In this document: positions 26,093 through 34,916 of the stretch, in pieces | How positions within the stretch are numbered: position 1 is the stretch's first letter | Layout of the letters: every line of letters begins with the position of its first letter | Origin: an uncultured Opitutales bacterium | GTDB lineage: Bacteria > Verrucomicrobiota > Verrucomicrobiia > Opitutales > Seribacteraceae | Direction: 5' to 3' | DNA length: 64,000 bases | Assembly: GCA_943787575.1 (NCBI GenBank) | Contig: CALSMY010000006.1 | Coordinates: 62,001-126,000, forward strand | The notes under the pieces: generated by a model | Database searches by the model: none | Seen by the model: the letters and a program-made list of their open reading frames with translations, nothing else | What the model was told of the DNA's origin: nothing | Program-made: the position numbers and the translations under genes

Positions 26093-27178
26093 ATGACTCA
26101 AAAAATAGGAATCATTGGTGCCGGTGGAATGTTGCAATATCATGCCCCTGGATTTAAAGCAGGCGGTGGCGAAATTATTGCCATTTGCGATATGAACCAA
26201 GAAGCTGCCAAGAAGGCGGCTCATACTTACGGAGCATCTCATGTCTTTGGAGATTCTCAAAAGATGTTGGATGAATTGTCGGACTTGGACGCAATTAGTA
26301 TTATTACGCCCAATCGTACACACATGCCTCTTGCATTACAGGCTTTGCGTGCAGGAAAACATGTTTTTTGCGAAAAACCACCTGCCCTTAATGCCCAGGA
26401 AGTAGCAGAGATGAAACAGGCGGCAGATGATGCGGGTAAGACATTGATGTTCAACTTCAATAACCGTGCCCGGCCGGAATCTTATGCTATGCGAAGTTAC
26501 ATTGAGTCCGGCCAGTTGGGAACGATTAATTCCGCTCAGGCCAAATGGATTCGTCGAACGGGAATTCCCGGCTTTGGTGGATGGTTTACCAACCAGGCTC
26601 AGTCGGGCGGGGGCCCTTTGATCGATCTTTTACACATGATTGATTTGGCTCTCTTTTACATGGATTATCCCAAGCCCACTCATGTGCTTGCTCAGACCTT
26701 TAATGACTTTATCCAAGATAAGGGATTCAAGGGACCGTGGGGGATTCCCGATGTGGCTGATGGTGTGACCGATGTTGAAAGTGCAGCCCATGGCTTTGTT
26801 CGTTTTGATACTGGACAGGTATTAAGTTTTCAAGTGTCCTGGGCGGAAATGAACAAGCGCGAAGAAGTTTCGGTTACATTCCAAGGATCTCAGGCTGGTG
26901 GAATGGTTCGCAGGCTATTTGGGCGGGATGGAATTGATGCTACCGCTTTAGATGATTGCGAACTTTATTTTCAAGAGCATGGCCGCTCGGTCAATCGTTC
27001 GGTAGTGGTTGAGGAATGCGAAGATATGGGAAGAATTCGGTCAGCCCAGAATTTCGCTTTAACTTTAGAGGGCAAAGAAGCTCCGTTAAATACTCCCGAC
27101 CAAGCCCTTGCGTTGATGAAAATCATCGATGCTACCTACGAGTCCGCCCGCTCGGGCAAGCCGGTTGAAATTGCTTGA
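26093..27178 (+). CDS. Gfo/Idh/MocA family oxidoreductase
   Basis: A second cytosolic dehydrogenase-like protein, 361 residues. IGIIGAGGMLQYHAPGF is the dinucleotide-binding start, CEKPPALNAQEVAEM the EKP motif and GGGPLIDLLHMIDLALF the His-containing active-site segment. It is not a recent duplicate of the preceding gene: the two differ in most motifs outside the fold. It begins 27 bases after it, so they are probably co-transcribed. Confidence 0.93.
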   Translation: MTQKIGIIGAGGMLQYHAPGFKAGGGEIIAICDMNQEAAKKAAHTYGASHVFGDSQKMLDELSDLDAISIITPNRTHMPLALQALRAGKHVFCEKPPALNAQEVAEMKQAADDAGKTLMFNFNNRARPESYAMRSYIESGQLGTINSAQAKWIRRTGIPGFGGWFTNQAQSGGGPLIDLLHMIDLALFYMDYPKPTHVLAQTFNDFIQDKGFKGPWGIPDVADGVTDVESAAHGFVRFDTGQVLSFQVSWAEMNKREEVSVTFQGSQAGGMVRRLFGRDGIDATALDDCELYFQEHGRSVNRSVVVEECEDMGRIRSAQNFALTLEGKEAPLNTPDQALALMKIIDATYESARSGKPVEIA

Positions 27179-27238
27179 GCTTGGTCATTCACTGAGCTTG
27201 CCAACACTTTCTAATTACCGTAGTTTCTTCTTTCGAAC

Positions 27239-27550
27239 ATGAGTAAACAGTATAACAAATTGATCAAGCGTCGTCGTCGCACTGCCTATTTGGCCCGTCG
27301 AAAAAAAGCGCTGGCTGAAGCCACCACCAAAAAAACGTCTGCCAAAGCAAAGCCGGCCAAAGCTAAAAGAGTTTCCAAGTCCGTGCCTAAGCGTCCTGCT
27401 CCCAAGGCTGAACCAACCAGTTCAGCAGCAGAGGTTAAAGCATCAGACAAAGCAACCGCTGCTGATGTGCTGGGACCAGATTCGGAGGCTTCAAAAACTC
27501 CGGAAGCTGTCGTTGAGGAGAAGGAAGCACCTTCCTCCTCAAAGGAGTAA
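27239..27550 (+). CDS. Small basic Lys/Ala-rich protein
   Basis: The first 35 residues are strongly basic (MSKQYNKLIKRRRRTAYLAR, then KK pairs), followed by a Lys/Ala/Pro-rich middle resembling histone H1-like tails and an acidic, disordered C-terminus. Low complexity prevents a firm family call. The N-terminal basic block could bind nucleic acid or ribosomes. I believe similar short proteins occur in other Verrucomicrobiota, but I could not test this. It lies 60 bases after the oxidoreductase and 18 before the next gene. Confidence 0.6.
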   Translation: MSKQYNKLIKRRRRTAYLARRKKALAEATTKKTSAKAKPAKAKRVSKSVPKRPAPKAEPTSSAAEVKASDKATAADVLGPDSEASKTPEAVVEEKEAPSSSKE

Positions 27551-27568
27551 TTTTTGACCGGGCCGGGA

Positions 27569-28048
27569 ATGCGGGGAATCATATTTGGTTTCCCTGCCAT
27601 CTTTGCTTGCCTAAGTTTTTTGGCCTCACCCTGTGGTGGAGAGGTAAAATTAGAAGTAAGAAATCGAGAGTTTTTTACGGTAAAGGATTTCAAACGAATT
27701 CCAGAATTTTTTACTGGGCGAGAATTTTCGGGTTGGAAAGTTTACTGCCGATCTAATCCTCAAGTTAGGGATGGATTCTACTTTGTGGTAAAAGTTGGCG
27801 GGAAAAAGCAAAAATTACCGATTAACTCTCATTGGATTGTTGACTGGGTGACCTCTGCTGATCCAATGGTCAAAACTCAAAAAGTTTCCATTCCAAATTT
27901 AAAGCTTTTTGGTAAAGAAGTTTTTGTCGGACTGACCGGAGACCACTGGACCGATCGTTCCCTTAAACCGCTTGCCTGGCGATTACGCCTGATTGATGAT
28001 CAGGGGATTTCGCTGGGATCAAGTCAGAGCTTTTTGTGGTCCAAATAA
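27569..28048 (+). CDS. Secreted protein of unknown function
   Basis: I do not recognise this protein of about 159 residues. It begins with a signal peptide (MRGIIFGFPAIFACLSFLAS). The mature part is basic and beta-rich with KFYCRSNPQVR-like polar stretches; no motif is recognisable. The frame is open from a TTG at 27554, but the ATG at 27569 makes a cleaner signal peptide. Its 3' end would overlap the longest reading of the DNA glycosylase, which is why I start that gene later. Confidence 0.55.
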   Translation: MRGIIFGFPAIFACLSFLASPCGGEVKLEVRNREFFTVKDFKRIPEFFTGREFSGWKVYCRSNPQVRDGFYFVVKVGGKKQKLPINSHWIVDWVTSADPMVKTQKVSIPNLKLFGKEVFVGLTGDHWTDRSLKPLAWRLRLIDDQGISLGSSQSFLWSK

Positions 28049-28067
28049 ATTGGGTCTGCCCAATGTC

Positions 28068-28949
28068 ATGACCGCTTGTTGGGAGTCGATCGGTTCCCCT
28101 GACTCGATCAGCCTTCTTGGCCTTGAGGAGTCTCTGCTTGGCGGACAAAGTTTTTCCTGGTCTTGTCTGGGTGATGAGAAATGGGTCGGAGTAATTCGGA
28201 GATCAGTCGTTCATTTGCGATGGGAAAATGGTCAGTTGTATTGGTGTGCCTCTGGTCCCGTTCCTCTGAGTAAAAAAGAAATTGAAGATTATTTATGGCT
28301 TGATGATTCATATCGAGAAGCCGTCGATGCGTTGCCTTGGCGTAGTGATCAGTCCCTGGACCAAGCAATTAAGAAATTTTCCGGTTTGCGAGTGCTTAGG
28401 CAACCAATCGATGAAACTTTATTGGTTTTTCTTTTGAGTTCCGCCAAGAGTATTCCTCAAATTAAGCAGCTTCGTCATCGTATTCACTTAAATTTTGGAG
28501 AGGATTTAGGAGAGGGTTTGTTCGCTTTTCCCGGCTGGGAAAGGCTGAGTAAATTGTCTGAAACTGAAGCAAGGAAATTGGGTATGGGGTACCGTGCCAA
28601 ATACTTGGTTGGTGTCGCCCAATTTATTTGCCAGCGGCAGGGCTGGTTAGAGGAGGTAAGTGGGTTGAAGTACAAAGAAGCCCGATCCTGCCTTATGGAA
28701 CTACCTGGCGTGGGACCCAAAGTGGCGGATTGCGTACTTTTGTTTGGTGCTGGAAAAAGCCAAGCGTTCCCCATCGACACCTGGATTTTACAAGCTTTAG
28801 AAAGACAATATGGGATGAAAGGATGGACCATGCAACAAATGCAGGAATTTGCTGGAATCCATTTTGGTCAACACGCAGGACTTGCTCAACAATTCCTCTT
28901 TTCTTTCCAAAGGTCGGTCGGGCAGACGAAATCTGCCAAAAAAGAATAA
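28068..28949 (+). CDS. ogg: 8-oxoguanine DNA glycosylase, OGG1 type
   Basis: This is an HhH-GPD base-excision repair enzyme most like eukaryotic OGG1. The N-terminal OGG domain shows GGQSFSWSCLGDEKWVGVI. The catalytic core is LPGVGPKVADCVLLFG (helix-hairpin-helix with the catalytic Lys in PKVADC) followed by AFPIDTWILQAL with the essential Asp. It removes oxidised guanine and cuts the DNA by beta-elimination. The frame is open from 27993, but the protein before 28068 does not resemble the family, and that part overlaps the upstream gene; MTACWESIG at 28068 is the likely start. Confidence 0.85.
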   Translation: MTACWESIGSPDSISLLGLEESLLGGQSFSWSCLGDEKWVGVIRRSVVHLRWENGQLYWCASGPVPLSKKEIEDYLWLDDSYREAVDALPWRSDQSLDQAIKKFSGLRVLRQPIDETLLVFLLSSAKSIPQIKQLRHRIHLNFGEDLGEGLFAFPGWERLSKLSETEARKLGMGYRAKYLVGVAQFICQRQGWLEEVSGLKYKEARSCLMELPGVGPKVADCVLLFGAGKSQAFPIDTWILQALERQYGMKGWTMQQMQEFAGIHFGQHAGLAQQFLFSFQRSVGQTKSAKKE

Positions 28950-29022
28950 AAAAGTGACAATGCACTTTCCAATTAGACAGAGTGGCGCAAGACTTGGTTC
29001 CTTATTTTTGTAAAATTTTTTA

Positions 29023-30477
29023 ATGAATCCTCACTCCCAATTTAAAAATTATTCAGTTGATCATTTCTTTGATGAAATGTTCATCGATAAAGAGGGGAAA
29101 AATCCACGCCTTCATTATGAAAGAATTTTTAAAAGATTGGACAGCCTGACCGAATCGGAAATTTCTGAAAGGCGTCAACAAGCGGACACCTCTTTTCTGG
29201 AGCATGGTATTACTTTTACAGTCTACGGTGAAGAAGGTGGAACCGAACGTATCTTTCCCTTTGACCCAATCCCCCGGGTGATTCCCGAGAGTGAATGGAG
29301 TGTGGTTGAGCGGGGGCTTAGGCAGCGTATCATCGCCTTGAATTTATTTCTCAATGATATTTACCATGATGGAAAGATCATAAAGGATGGGGTTATTCCT
29401 GAGGAGATCATTCGTTCTTCCAAAAATTTTCGTCCGGAAATGGCTGGTTTTGAACCACCTCAAGAAGTATACGCTCATATCTGCGGGACTGATTTGATTC
29501 GTGATGACCAGGGAAATTACTTGGTCTTGGAAGACAATGCCCGCTGTCCATCCGGAGCCTCTTATCTCCTGGAGAATCGGGAAATTATAAAGCGTGCTTT
29601 TCCTCAAACTTTTGGGGGTATGTCGGTTCGCCCAGTAGAAGCTTATCCGGACTTACTCTTACGAACATTGGAGCACCTTTCTCCCCGTAAGTCCCAAAAA
29701 CCTGTCTGTGTCCTGCTGACTCCCGGGGTATACAACAGTGCTTATTTCGAGCATACTTTTCTTGCCAGACAGATGGGCATAGAAATCGTGGAGGGTAAGG
29801 ATTTAGTTTCGATTGATTCTTTTGTCTACATGAGAACAACGCGTGGTTTAGTCCAAGTCGATGTGATCTACCGTAGGTTGGACGATGACTTTTTGGACCC
29901 TTTGGTATTTCGAAAAGATTCGATGCTGGGCGTCCCTGGATTAATGGATGCATACCTCCGTGGAAATGTTGCTCTAGCCAATGCCGTAGGTACGGGAGTA
30001 GCCGATGACAAGGTTACTTACGCCTATGTTCCGGATATGATTAAATACTACCTTGATGAGGATGCGATTCTTCCCAATGTGCCCACATATTTATGTTGGC
30101 GGGATACAGACCGATCGCATGTTTTAGAAAACCTCCAGAATCTGGTGGTGAAAGCGGCTAATGAATCTGGTGGTTACGGTATGCTCATAGGAAATCAATC
30201 CACGGCAAAGGAGCGTGAAGAATTTGCGCAGCTCATAAAATCCAATCCTAGAGAGTATATTGCTCAGCCGATTATATCTCTTTCACGTCACCCCACTTTT
30301 TGTGAAGAGGGCATACAAGGCAGACATGTTGATTTACGCCCCTTTATTCTTTATGGCGAGGATGTGGAAATCGTGCCTGGTGGATTAACCCGGGTTGCCC
30401 TGAAAAAAGGATCTCTCGTAGTTAATTCTTCTCAAGGTGGTGGCAGTAAAGACACCTGGGTATTAAAGGATTTTTAA
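29023..30477 (+). CDS. Circularly permuted ATP-grasp protein type 2 (DUF404/DUF407)
   Basis: A 484-residue protein of the CP_ATPgrasp_2 family: [20 protein letters not shown] and [20 protein letters not shown] at the start, [20 protein letters not shown] and [13 protein letters not shown] in the middle, and [29 protein letters not shown] and [11 protein letters not shown] at the end. The family is predicted to ligate a carboxylate to an amine using ATP, making a peptide-like product that is still unknown. It is 4 bases ahead of the alpha-E gene; this pair plus a transglutaminase is conserved in many phyla. Confidence 0.95.
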   Translation: MNPHSQFKNYSVDHFFDEMFIDKEGKNPRLHYERIFKRLDSLTESEISERRQQADTSFLEHGITFTVYGEEGGTERIFPFDPIPRVIPESEWSVVERGLRQRIIALNLFLNDIYHDGKIIKDGVIPEEIIRSSKNFRPEMAGFEPPQEVYAHICGTDLIRDDQGNYLVLEDNARCPSGASYLLENREIIKRAFPQTFGGMSVRPVEAYPDLLLRTLEHLSPRKSQKPVCVLLTPGVYNSAYFEHTFLARQMGIEIVEGKDLVSIDSFVYMRTTRGLVQVDVIYRRLDDDFLDPLVFRKDSMLGVPGLMDAYLRGNVALANAVGTGVADDKVTYAYVPDMIKYYLDEDAILPNVPTYLCWRDTDRSHVLENLQNLVVKAANESGGYGMLIGNQSTAKEREEFAQLIKSNPREYIAQPIISLSRHPTFCEEGIQGRHVDLRPFILYGEDVEIVPGGLTRVALKKGSLVVNSSQGGGSKDTWVLKDF

Positions 30478-30481
30478 GATC

Positions 30482-31468
30482 ATGCTTTCTCGAGTTGCAG
30501 ATAATTTATATTGGATGAGCCGGTACATCGAACGGGCTGAGGGAATGTCCCGTATGATACAAGTACACCAAAGCCTTGCCTTGGAATATGCCGGGAACGA
30601 CCAACAACTCGAAGAGTTTTGGCAACCTGTTCTTAAATCCATTTGTACAGATCAAGTACACCTCGAAGCAGAGGGGTTTCGTAAAATTGGTAAAACATTA
30701 ATTTTTTCTGACACTTATTCGAACTCCATTCGTTCCTGTATTTCGATGGCTCGGGAAAATGCCCGTATGGTCAGGGATCAATTATCTGAAGAGCTTTGGT
30801 TGGAACTAAATAACATTTATCTTTTATTTCGCGACGGCGGGGCGGAAAAACTTTATGAACAGGGATCCGATCATTTACTCGATCGAATCGCGCGTTTTTC
30901 CCTGGTTTTTCAGGGCTTATCTGATGCCACCATTCCCCATGGTGAGGGTTGGCGCTTTTTGTCATTGGGGAAATATTTGGAGCGGACTGATCAGACAAGT
31001 CGAATGCTTGATACATTAAATTTGCGCAGTAAGGCTCCATCCCGTGCTGATTTAATGTCCGTCCTTCGTTGCTGCATTGCATTATCTGCGTTTCGCCTAC
31101 AATTCCGGGGAAATCTCTCTCTCCAAAATGTTGCAAACTTCCTACTTTTTTCAGAAGATTTTCCAAGATCAATTCGTTTTTGCCTCCGAGCTATTGATCA
31201 TAGCCTTCATACAATATCTGGCTTCCCTTCAGGGGCGTTTTCTAATGAGGCAGAGCGGTTGACTGGGAGTGCTTTGGCTATGGTAAATTTTACAAGTTGG
31301 GAACAGGTAGTAGAGAAAGGTTTACATCAGACTCTTGATGAATTGCAGGTCACCCTGATTGAAATTGGACAAAGGGTATTTGAAACCTATGTTTTATTAC
31401 CCTCAGAAATTAAAAGCCTGGGCGAGATTGATTCCGTCCAACTCGCCCAAGCTCAACAACAGCAGTGA
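30482..31468 (+). CDS. Alpha-E domain protein (DUF403)
   Basis: An all-helical protein of 328 residues recognised by its first line MLSRVADNLYWMSRYIERAE and by ARENARMVRDQLSEELW, GEGWRFLSLGKYLERTDQTSRML and EDFPRSIRFC. It always accompanies the circularly permuted ATP-grasp protein and probably works in the same peptide-forming system. No catalytic residue can be assigned. Confidence 0.95.
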   Translation: MLSRVADNLYWMSRYIERAEGMSRMIQVHQSLALEYAGNDQQLEEFWQPVLKSICTDQVHLEAEGFRKIGKTLIFSDTYSNSIRSCISMARENARMVRDQLSEELWLELNNIYLLFRDGGAEKLYEQGSDHLLDRIARFSLVFQGLSDATIPHGEGWRFLSLGKYLERTDQTSRMLDTLNLRSKAPSRADLMSVLRCCIALSAFRLQFRGNLSLQNVANFLLFSEDFPRSIRFCLRAIDHSLHTISGFPSGAFSNEAERLTGSALAMVNFTSWEQVVEKGLHQTLDELQVTLIEIGQRVFETYVLLPSEIKSLGEIDSVQLAQAQQQQ

Positions 31469-31507
31469 TTCCTAAAAGGGCTAAACCTGTGGTTGCCTAG
31501 GAAGTTT
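31469..31507 (+). terminator. Possible terminator or attenuator hairpin
   Basis: TTCCTA pairs with TAGGAA at the ends, and GGC and AACC pair with GGTT and GCC inside, with small bulges on the left arm; GTTTTTA follows. It lies between the alpha-E gene and the transglutaminase gene, whose start is 9 bases further, so it may limit read-through rather than end transcription. Confidence 0.4.
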
Positions 31508-31517
31508 TTAGCAAACC

Positions 31518-32372
31518 ATGCGATTGTATATTTTTCATCGAACAAGTTACCGTTACCCAGGTCCGGTTACTCAAAGCTACAACGAATTAAGGTTGCATCC
31601 TCTTACCAATGATTGGCAGAAGTGCATTTCTTCTACGGTGTCGATTTTGCCGATCTGTCGCCCCCAAAGCTATTTGGATTTAAATGGTAACATTGTACAA
31701 TTTTTCGAACTCGCAGAGGAACATCAAAAATTAGCAATTGAGGTACGTTCAGATGTGGAAACTAGACTTCAGGTAAATTTTGAGGAATTTCCTTATGGGG
31801 TAAATTTGTCCACTTTGGCAAAAATGGAAAAGGTTCCTGAATACAGAGATTATTTACAAACTTCTACTTTTGTGGAGATTAATCCAGAGATCTGGCGCAC
31901 CGCTGTTGATATTCAAGCAAACTCTAATGATGTTTTTCAAACGGCCTATCAAGTAATGGGCTTCATCTATCAAAACTTTGAATATTCAAAAAGTACAACA
32001 ACGGTAGAGACGCATGCCAATGAAGTGCTCAAAATTCGCCGTGGTGTCTGTCAGGATTTTGTGCATGCCGCTCTTGCGCTCTGCCGCTGCCTGGGTATTC
32101 CTGCTCGCTATGTGAGCGGATACTTTTTCGATTCAACTAGGGAACGTCAGATGCGTGGAGCTGAAGCCTCGCACGCCTGGCTCGAAGTTATGGTTGAAGG
32201 ACATGGATGGTTTGGCTTGGATCCAACCAACAACCGGGTGGTTGATGATACTTATGTTATTTTGGGAACGGGTAGGGACTATCGGGATGTTGCACCGGTC
32301 ACCGGTTCTTATTTTGGGCCCAAACCCAGTGAGTTCGAGGTCGTGGTCCGGGTTAAGCAGACAGACGATTAA
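31518..32372 (+). CDS. Transglutaminase-like cysteine peptidase family protein
   Basis: The bacterial transglutaminase-like N-terminal domain (RLYIFHRTSYRYPGPVTQSY, NELRLHP) is followed by the papain-like core with Cys in RRGVCQDFVHAAL, His in ASHAWLEVMV and Asp in GLDPTNNR. These proteins are usually peptidases or amidases rather than cross-linking enzymes. It is cytosolic by sequence. Together with the two preceding genes it forms the widespread ATP-grasp/alpha-E/transglutaminase cluster, where one enzyme is thought to make a peptide-like bond and another to cut it. Confidence 0.93.
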   Translation: MRLYIFHRTSYRYPGPVTQSYNELRLHPLTNDWQKCISSTVSILPICRPQSYLDLNGNIVQFFELAEEHQKLAIEVRSDVETRLQVNFEEFPYGVNLSTLAKMEKVPEYRDYLQTSTFVEINPEIWRTAVDIQANSNDVFQTAYQVMGFIYQNFEYSKSTTTVETHANEVLKIRRGVCQDFVHAALALCRCLGIPARYVSGYFFDSTRERQMRGAEASHAWLEVMVEGHGWFGLDPTNNRVVDDTYVILGTGRDYRDVAPVTGSYFGPKPSEFEVVVRVKQTDD

Positions 32373-34051
32373 AGCCCGAAATCAGAGGATCGGTTGGCCA
32401 ATGGGATCGAGTTGATAAGTTTGCGGGTATAACTCGATTTTGGATTACGATAGAGATCTTCGGCTAACCCGTTCTCTACTATTTTCCCATTCTGCATTAC
32501 CGAAATTTCATCGGACATAAACTTGACCACGCCCAAGTCGTGAGAAATGAAAAGGTAGGTCAGGTTGCGAGAGGCTTGAAGAGATCGTAGTAAATTGAGA
32601 ACCTGTGCCTGAACGGATACATCCATGGCACTGACGCATTCATCACAAACAATAAATTCTGGTTCAGTGGTCAAGGCTCGGGCAACACAAATCCTTTGTC
32701 TTTGTCCTCCAGAGAATTCATGGGGATATCGGTGTAAATATTCCTCTCCCAGGCCCACTTCTTCAAGAAGTTTGACCACACGATCGATACGGTCCTTACG
32801 GGACTTCCCAAGGCCATGTACCTTCATGGGTTCAAGCAGGGCTTGCTCCACAGTAAGGCGGGGATTTAATGAGGCATAGGGATCTTGAAAAATAATCTGC
32901 ATCGATTTACGAAACCTTGTGCGATCCTGAATATTTTCTAATGAAATTGCATTTCCCTGGTAGAGAATTTTTCCTGAATTTACTTTGGTCAATTGGAGGA
33001 TAGATCTTCCCAAGGTAGTTTTCCCTGAACCTGACTCTCCGACCAGACCATGAGTTGATCCTTTACGAATCGTGAGGCTGGCTCCATCAACTGCCCGGAC
33101 GGGACCATCTTCGGTTGGAAATTCAACCACTAAGTCTTGGACTTCAAGCAGAGTTTCTTGGGAATCTAAATTTAGGGATGGGGATTCCAGTTTTTTAAGG
33201 GCCTGACATTTCCCCGTTTTTGGATTCATGAAATCCTCCACCGTGGGCAAATGGACAGGGTTACTTTCCAATGTCGGTCTGCAAGCGATCAGGGCTTTGA
33301 CATAGGGGTGTTGAGGGTTGGAGAAAATTGAACGCGTATCGTTTTGCTCGACTACCTTACCACGGTACATTACCACGACACGATCAGCCAGCTCAGCGAC
33401 AAGGCCGAGGTCATGGCTAACAAAAAGAACGCTCACCCCCAGGTCGGTGCACAATTCTTTAAGAATGTTCAGGACCTTTGCCTGAACCGTTACATCAAGA
33501 GCGGTGGTGGGTTCGTCTGCAAGCAGCAGGGAGGGCTTGGTCACCAGGGCCATGGCAATCATTGCCCTTTGTCGCATACCCCCGGAAAATTCGTGGGGGT
33601 AGGCGTGGGGATGATCCACCACTCGTTGAACCCCTACCCGGGCAAGCATTTCACAAGCCTGCTTTCTGGCATTCGTCGGACTGGCCATTCCATGGATAAC
33701 CAAAGGTTCTGCAACTTGATCCAGTACAGAGAGGTATGGATTCAAGCAACTCATCGGATCTTGAAAGATCATGGAAATTTCTTTTCCCCGAATTCCCCGC
33801 ATCTTTTCATCGTGTTGCCTGAGGAGATCTTTTCCTGACCAGTCGATTGTTCCTCCTTCTATTTGTGCGGGTGGGGTGGGGAGAAGTTGAAGGATGGAGT
33901 TACAGGTTACGGATTTACCTGAACCTGATTCGCCGACCAAGCCAATAATTTCTCCTGGCTTGATTGAAAGATCAACCCCATCGACAGCATGGATAATTCC
34001 TTCACGGGTGTGAAAGGATACCTTTAAGTTTTGTATGTCCAGATTTCCCAT
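32369..34051 (-). CDS. Peptide ABC transporter ATPase, OppD-OppF fusion
   Basis: Two complete ATPase domains lie in one chain: the first has GESGSGKSVT, LSGG-type signature FSGGMRQRAMIA and [12 protein letters not shown]; the second has GESGSGKTTL, FSGGQRQRICVARAL and FIVCDECVSAMD, where the usual DEPVSALD reads DECVSAMD. The catalytic Glu is kept. A short oligopeptide-type C-terminal extension (HPYVKALIACRPT) follows the first domain. The frame extends to 34099, but the ATG at 34051, 4 bases after the permease stop, gives the normal start MGNLDIQNLKVSFH. It energises the importer encoded upstream. Confidence 0.93.
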   Translation of the reverse strand: MGNLDIQNLKVSFHTREGIIHAVDGVDLSIKPGEIIGLVGESGSGKSVTCNSILQLLPTPPAQIEGGTIDWSGKDLLRQHDEKMRGIRGKEISMIFQDPMSCLNPYLSVLDQVAEPLVIHGMASPTNARKQACEMLARVGVQRVVDHPHAYPHEFSGGMRQRAMIAMALVTKPSLLLADEPTTALDVTVQAKVLNILKELCTDLGVSVLFVSHDLGLVAELADRVVVMYRGKVVEQNDTRSIFSNPQHPYVKALIACRPTLESNPVHLPTVEDFMNPKTGKCQALKKLESPSLNLDSQETLLEVQDLVVEFPTEDGPVRAVDGASLTIRKGSTHGLVGESGSGKTTLGRSILQLTKVNSGKILYQGNAISLENIQDRTRFRKSMQIIFQDPYASLNPRLTVEQALLEPMKVHGLGKSRKDRIDRVVKLLEEVGLGEEYLHRYPHEFSGGQRQRICVARALTTEPEFIVCDECVSAMDVSVQAQVLNLLRSLQASRNLTYLFISHDLGVVKFMSDEISVMQNGKIVENGLAEDLYRNPKSSYTRKLINSIPLANRSSDFGL

Positions 34052-34055
34052 TGCC

Positions 34056-34916
34056 TTAATCTTTGGAGGATTTTGGATCGAGGGCATCACGCAGGCCATC
34101 CCCTAAAAAATTAAGGGCGAATAAAGAAAGACAGAAAAACATTCCCGGGAAAAAGAGAAGCCAGGGAGCAGCATCCATTTTTTCTGCACCTTCCTTGATC
34201 AGGCTACCCCATGAGCTCATTGGAGCCTGTACACCAAGACCAAGAAAACTCAGCACCGCTTCCAAGAGCATAACCGCGGGCACGGTTAGGGTTGCATAAA
34301 CAATGATCGGACCAATCAAGTTTGGAAGGAGGTGGCGAAAAAGGATACGACCATGCGAATAGCCCAGAGCCCGCGCAGCTTCTATAAACTCGGAGCGTTT
34401 TAAATTCATGGTTTGTGCCCGGGTGATGCGAGCCATGGTCAGCCATTCCACAGCACCAATTGCAAGAAAAAGTAAGAGGAAGTTACGACCGAATATGACC
34501 ATAAGTAAAATAACAAAAATGGTAAAAGGCAGGGCGTAAAGCACATCTACTGCACGCATCATCCATGCATCTACCCGACCACCAGTGTAGCCCGAAAACA
34601 TTCCATAACTTACCCCAATAACAAGAGACACCAGGGTGGCCAGCAGTCCAACGGCCAAGGAAATTCTACCTCCGTAAGTGGTACGGGCAAAGAGGTCGCG
34701 CCCAAGGTTGTCTGTGCCAAAAATATGATCTTTACCCGGGCCTTCAAACACGCGATCAAGATTCTGCTGATCGTAAGCGTATGGAGATATCGCTGGTCCA
34801 ATTAAGGATACTAAAATAATGCCCATTAAAATGAACAAGCTGATCATTGCCATACGGTTTGCTCTTAAACGCAACCAGGCGTCTTTTCCTAAGGAGGATG
34901 ATTTTTCAACACTCAT
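34056..34916 (-). CDS. Peptide ABC transporter permease, OppC/DppC family
   Basis: A 286-residue permease with the N-terminal OppC extension (AWLRLRANRMAMISLFILMG), GTDNLGRDLFARTTYGGRISL, the EAA loop EAARALGYSHGRILFRHLLPN and GLGVQAPMSSWGSLI. Six membrane segments are expected. Its ATG overlaps the stop of the OppB-like gene (ATGA). It forms the channel together with that protein. Confidence 0.94.
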   Translation of the reverse strand: MSVEKSSSLGKDAWLRLRANRMAMISLFILMGIILVSLIGPAISPYAYDQQNLDRVFEGPGKDHIFGTDNLGRDLFARTTYGGRISLAVGLLATLVSLVIGVSYGMFSGYTGGRVDAWMMRAVDVLYALPFTIFVILLMVIFGRNFLLLFLAIGAVEWLTMARITRAQTMNLKRSEFIEAARALGYSHGRILFRHLLPNLIGPIIVYATLTVPAVMLLEAVLSFLGLGVQAPMSSWGSLIKEGAEKMDAAPWLLFFPGMFFCLSLFALNFLGDGLRDALDPKSSKD

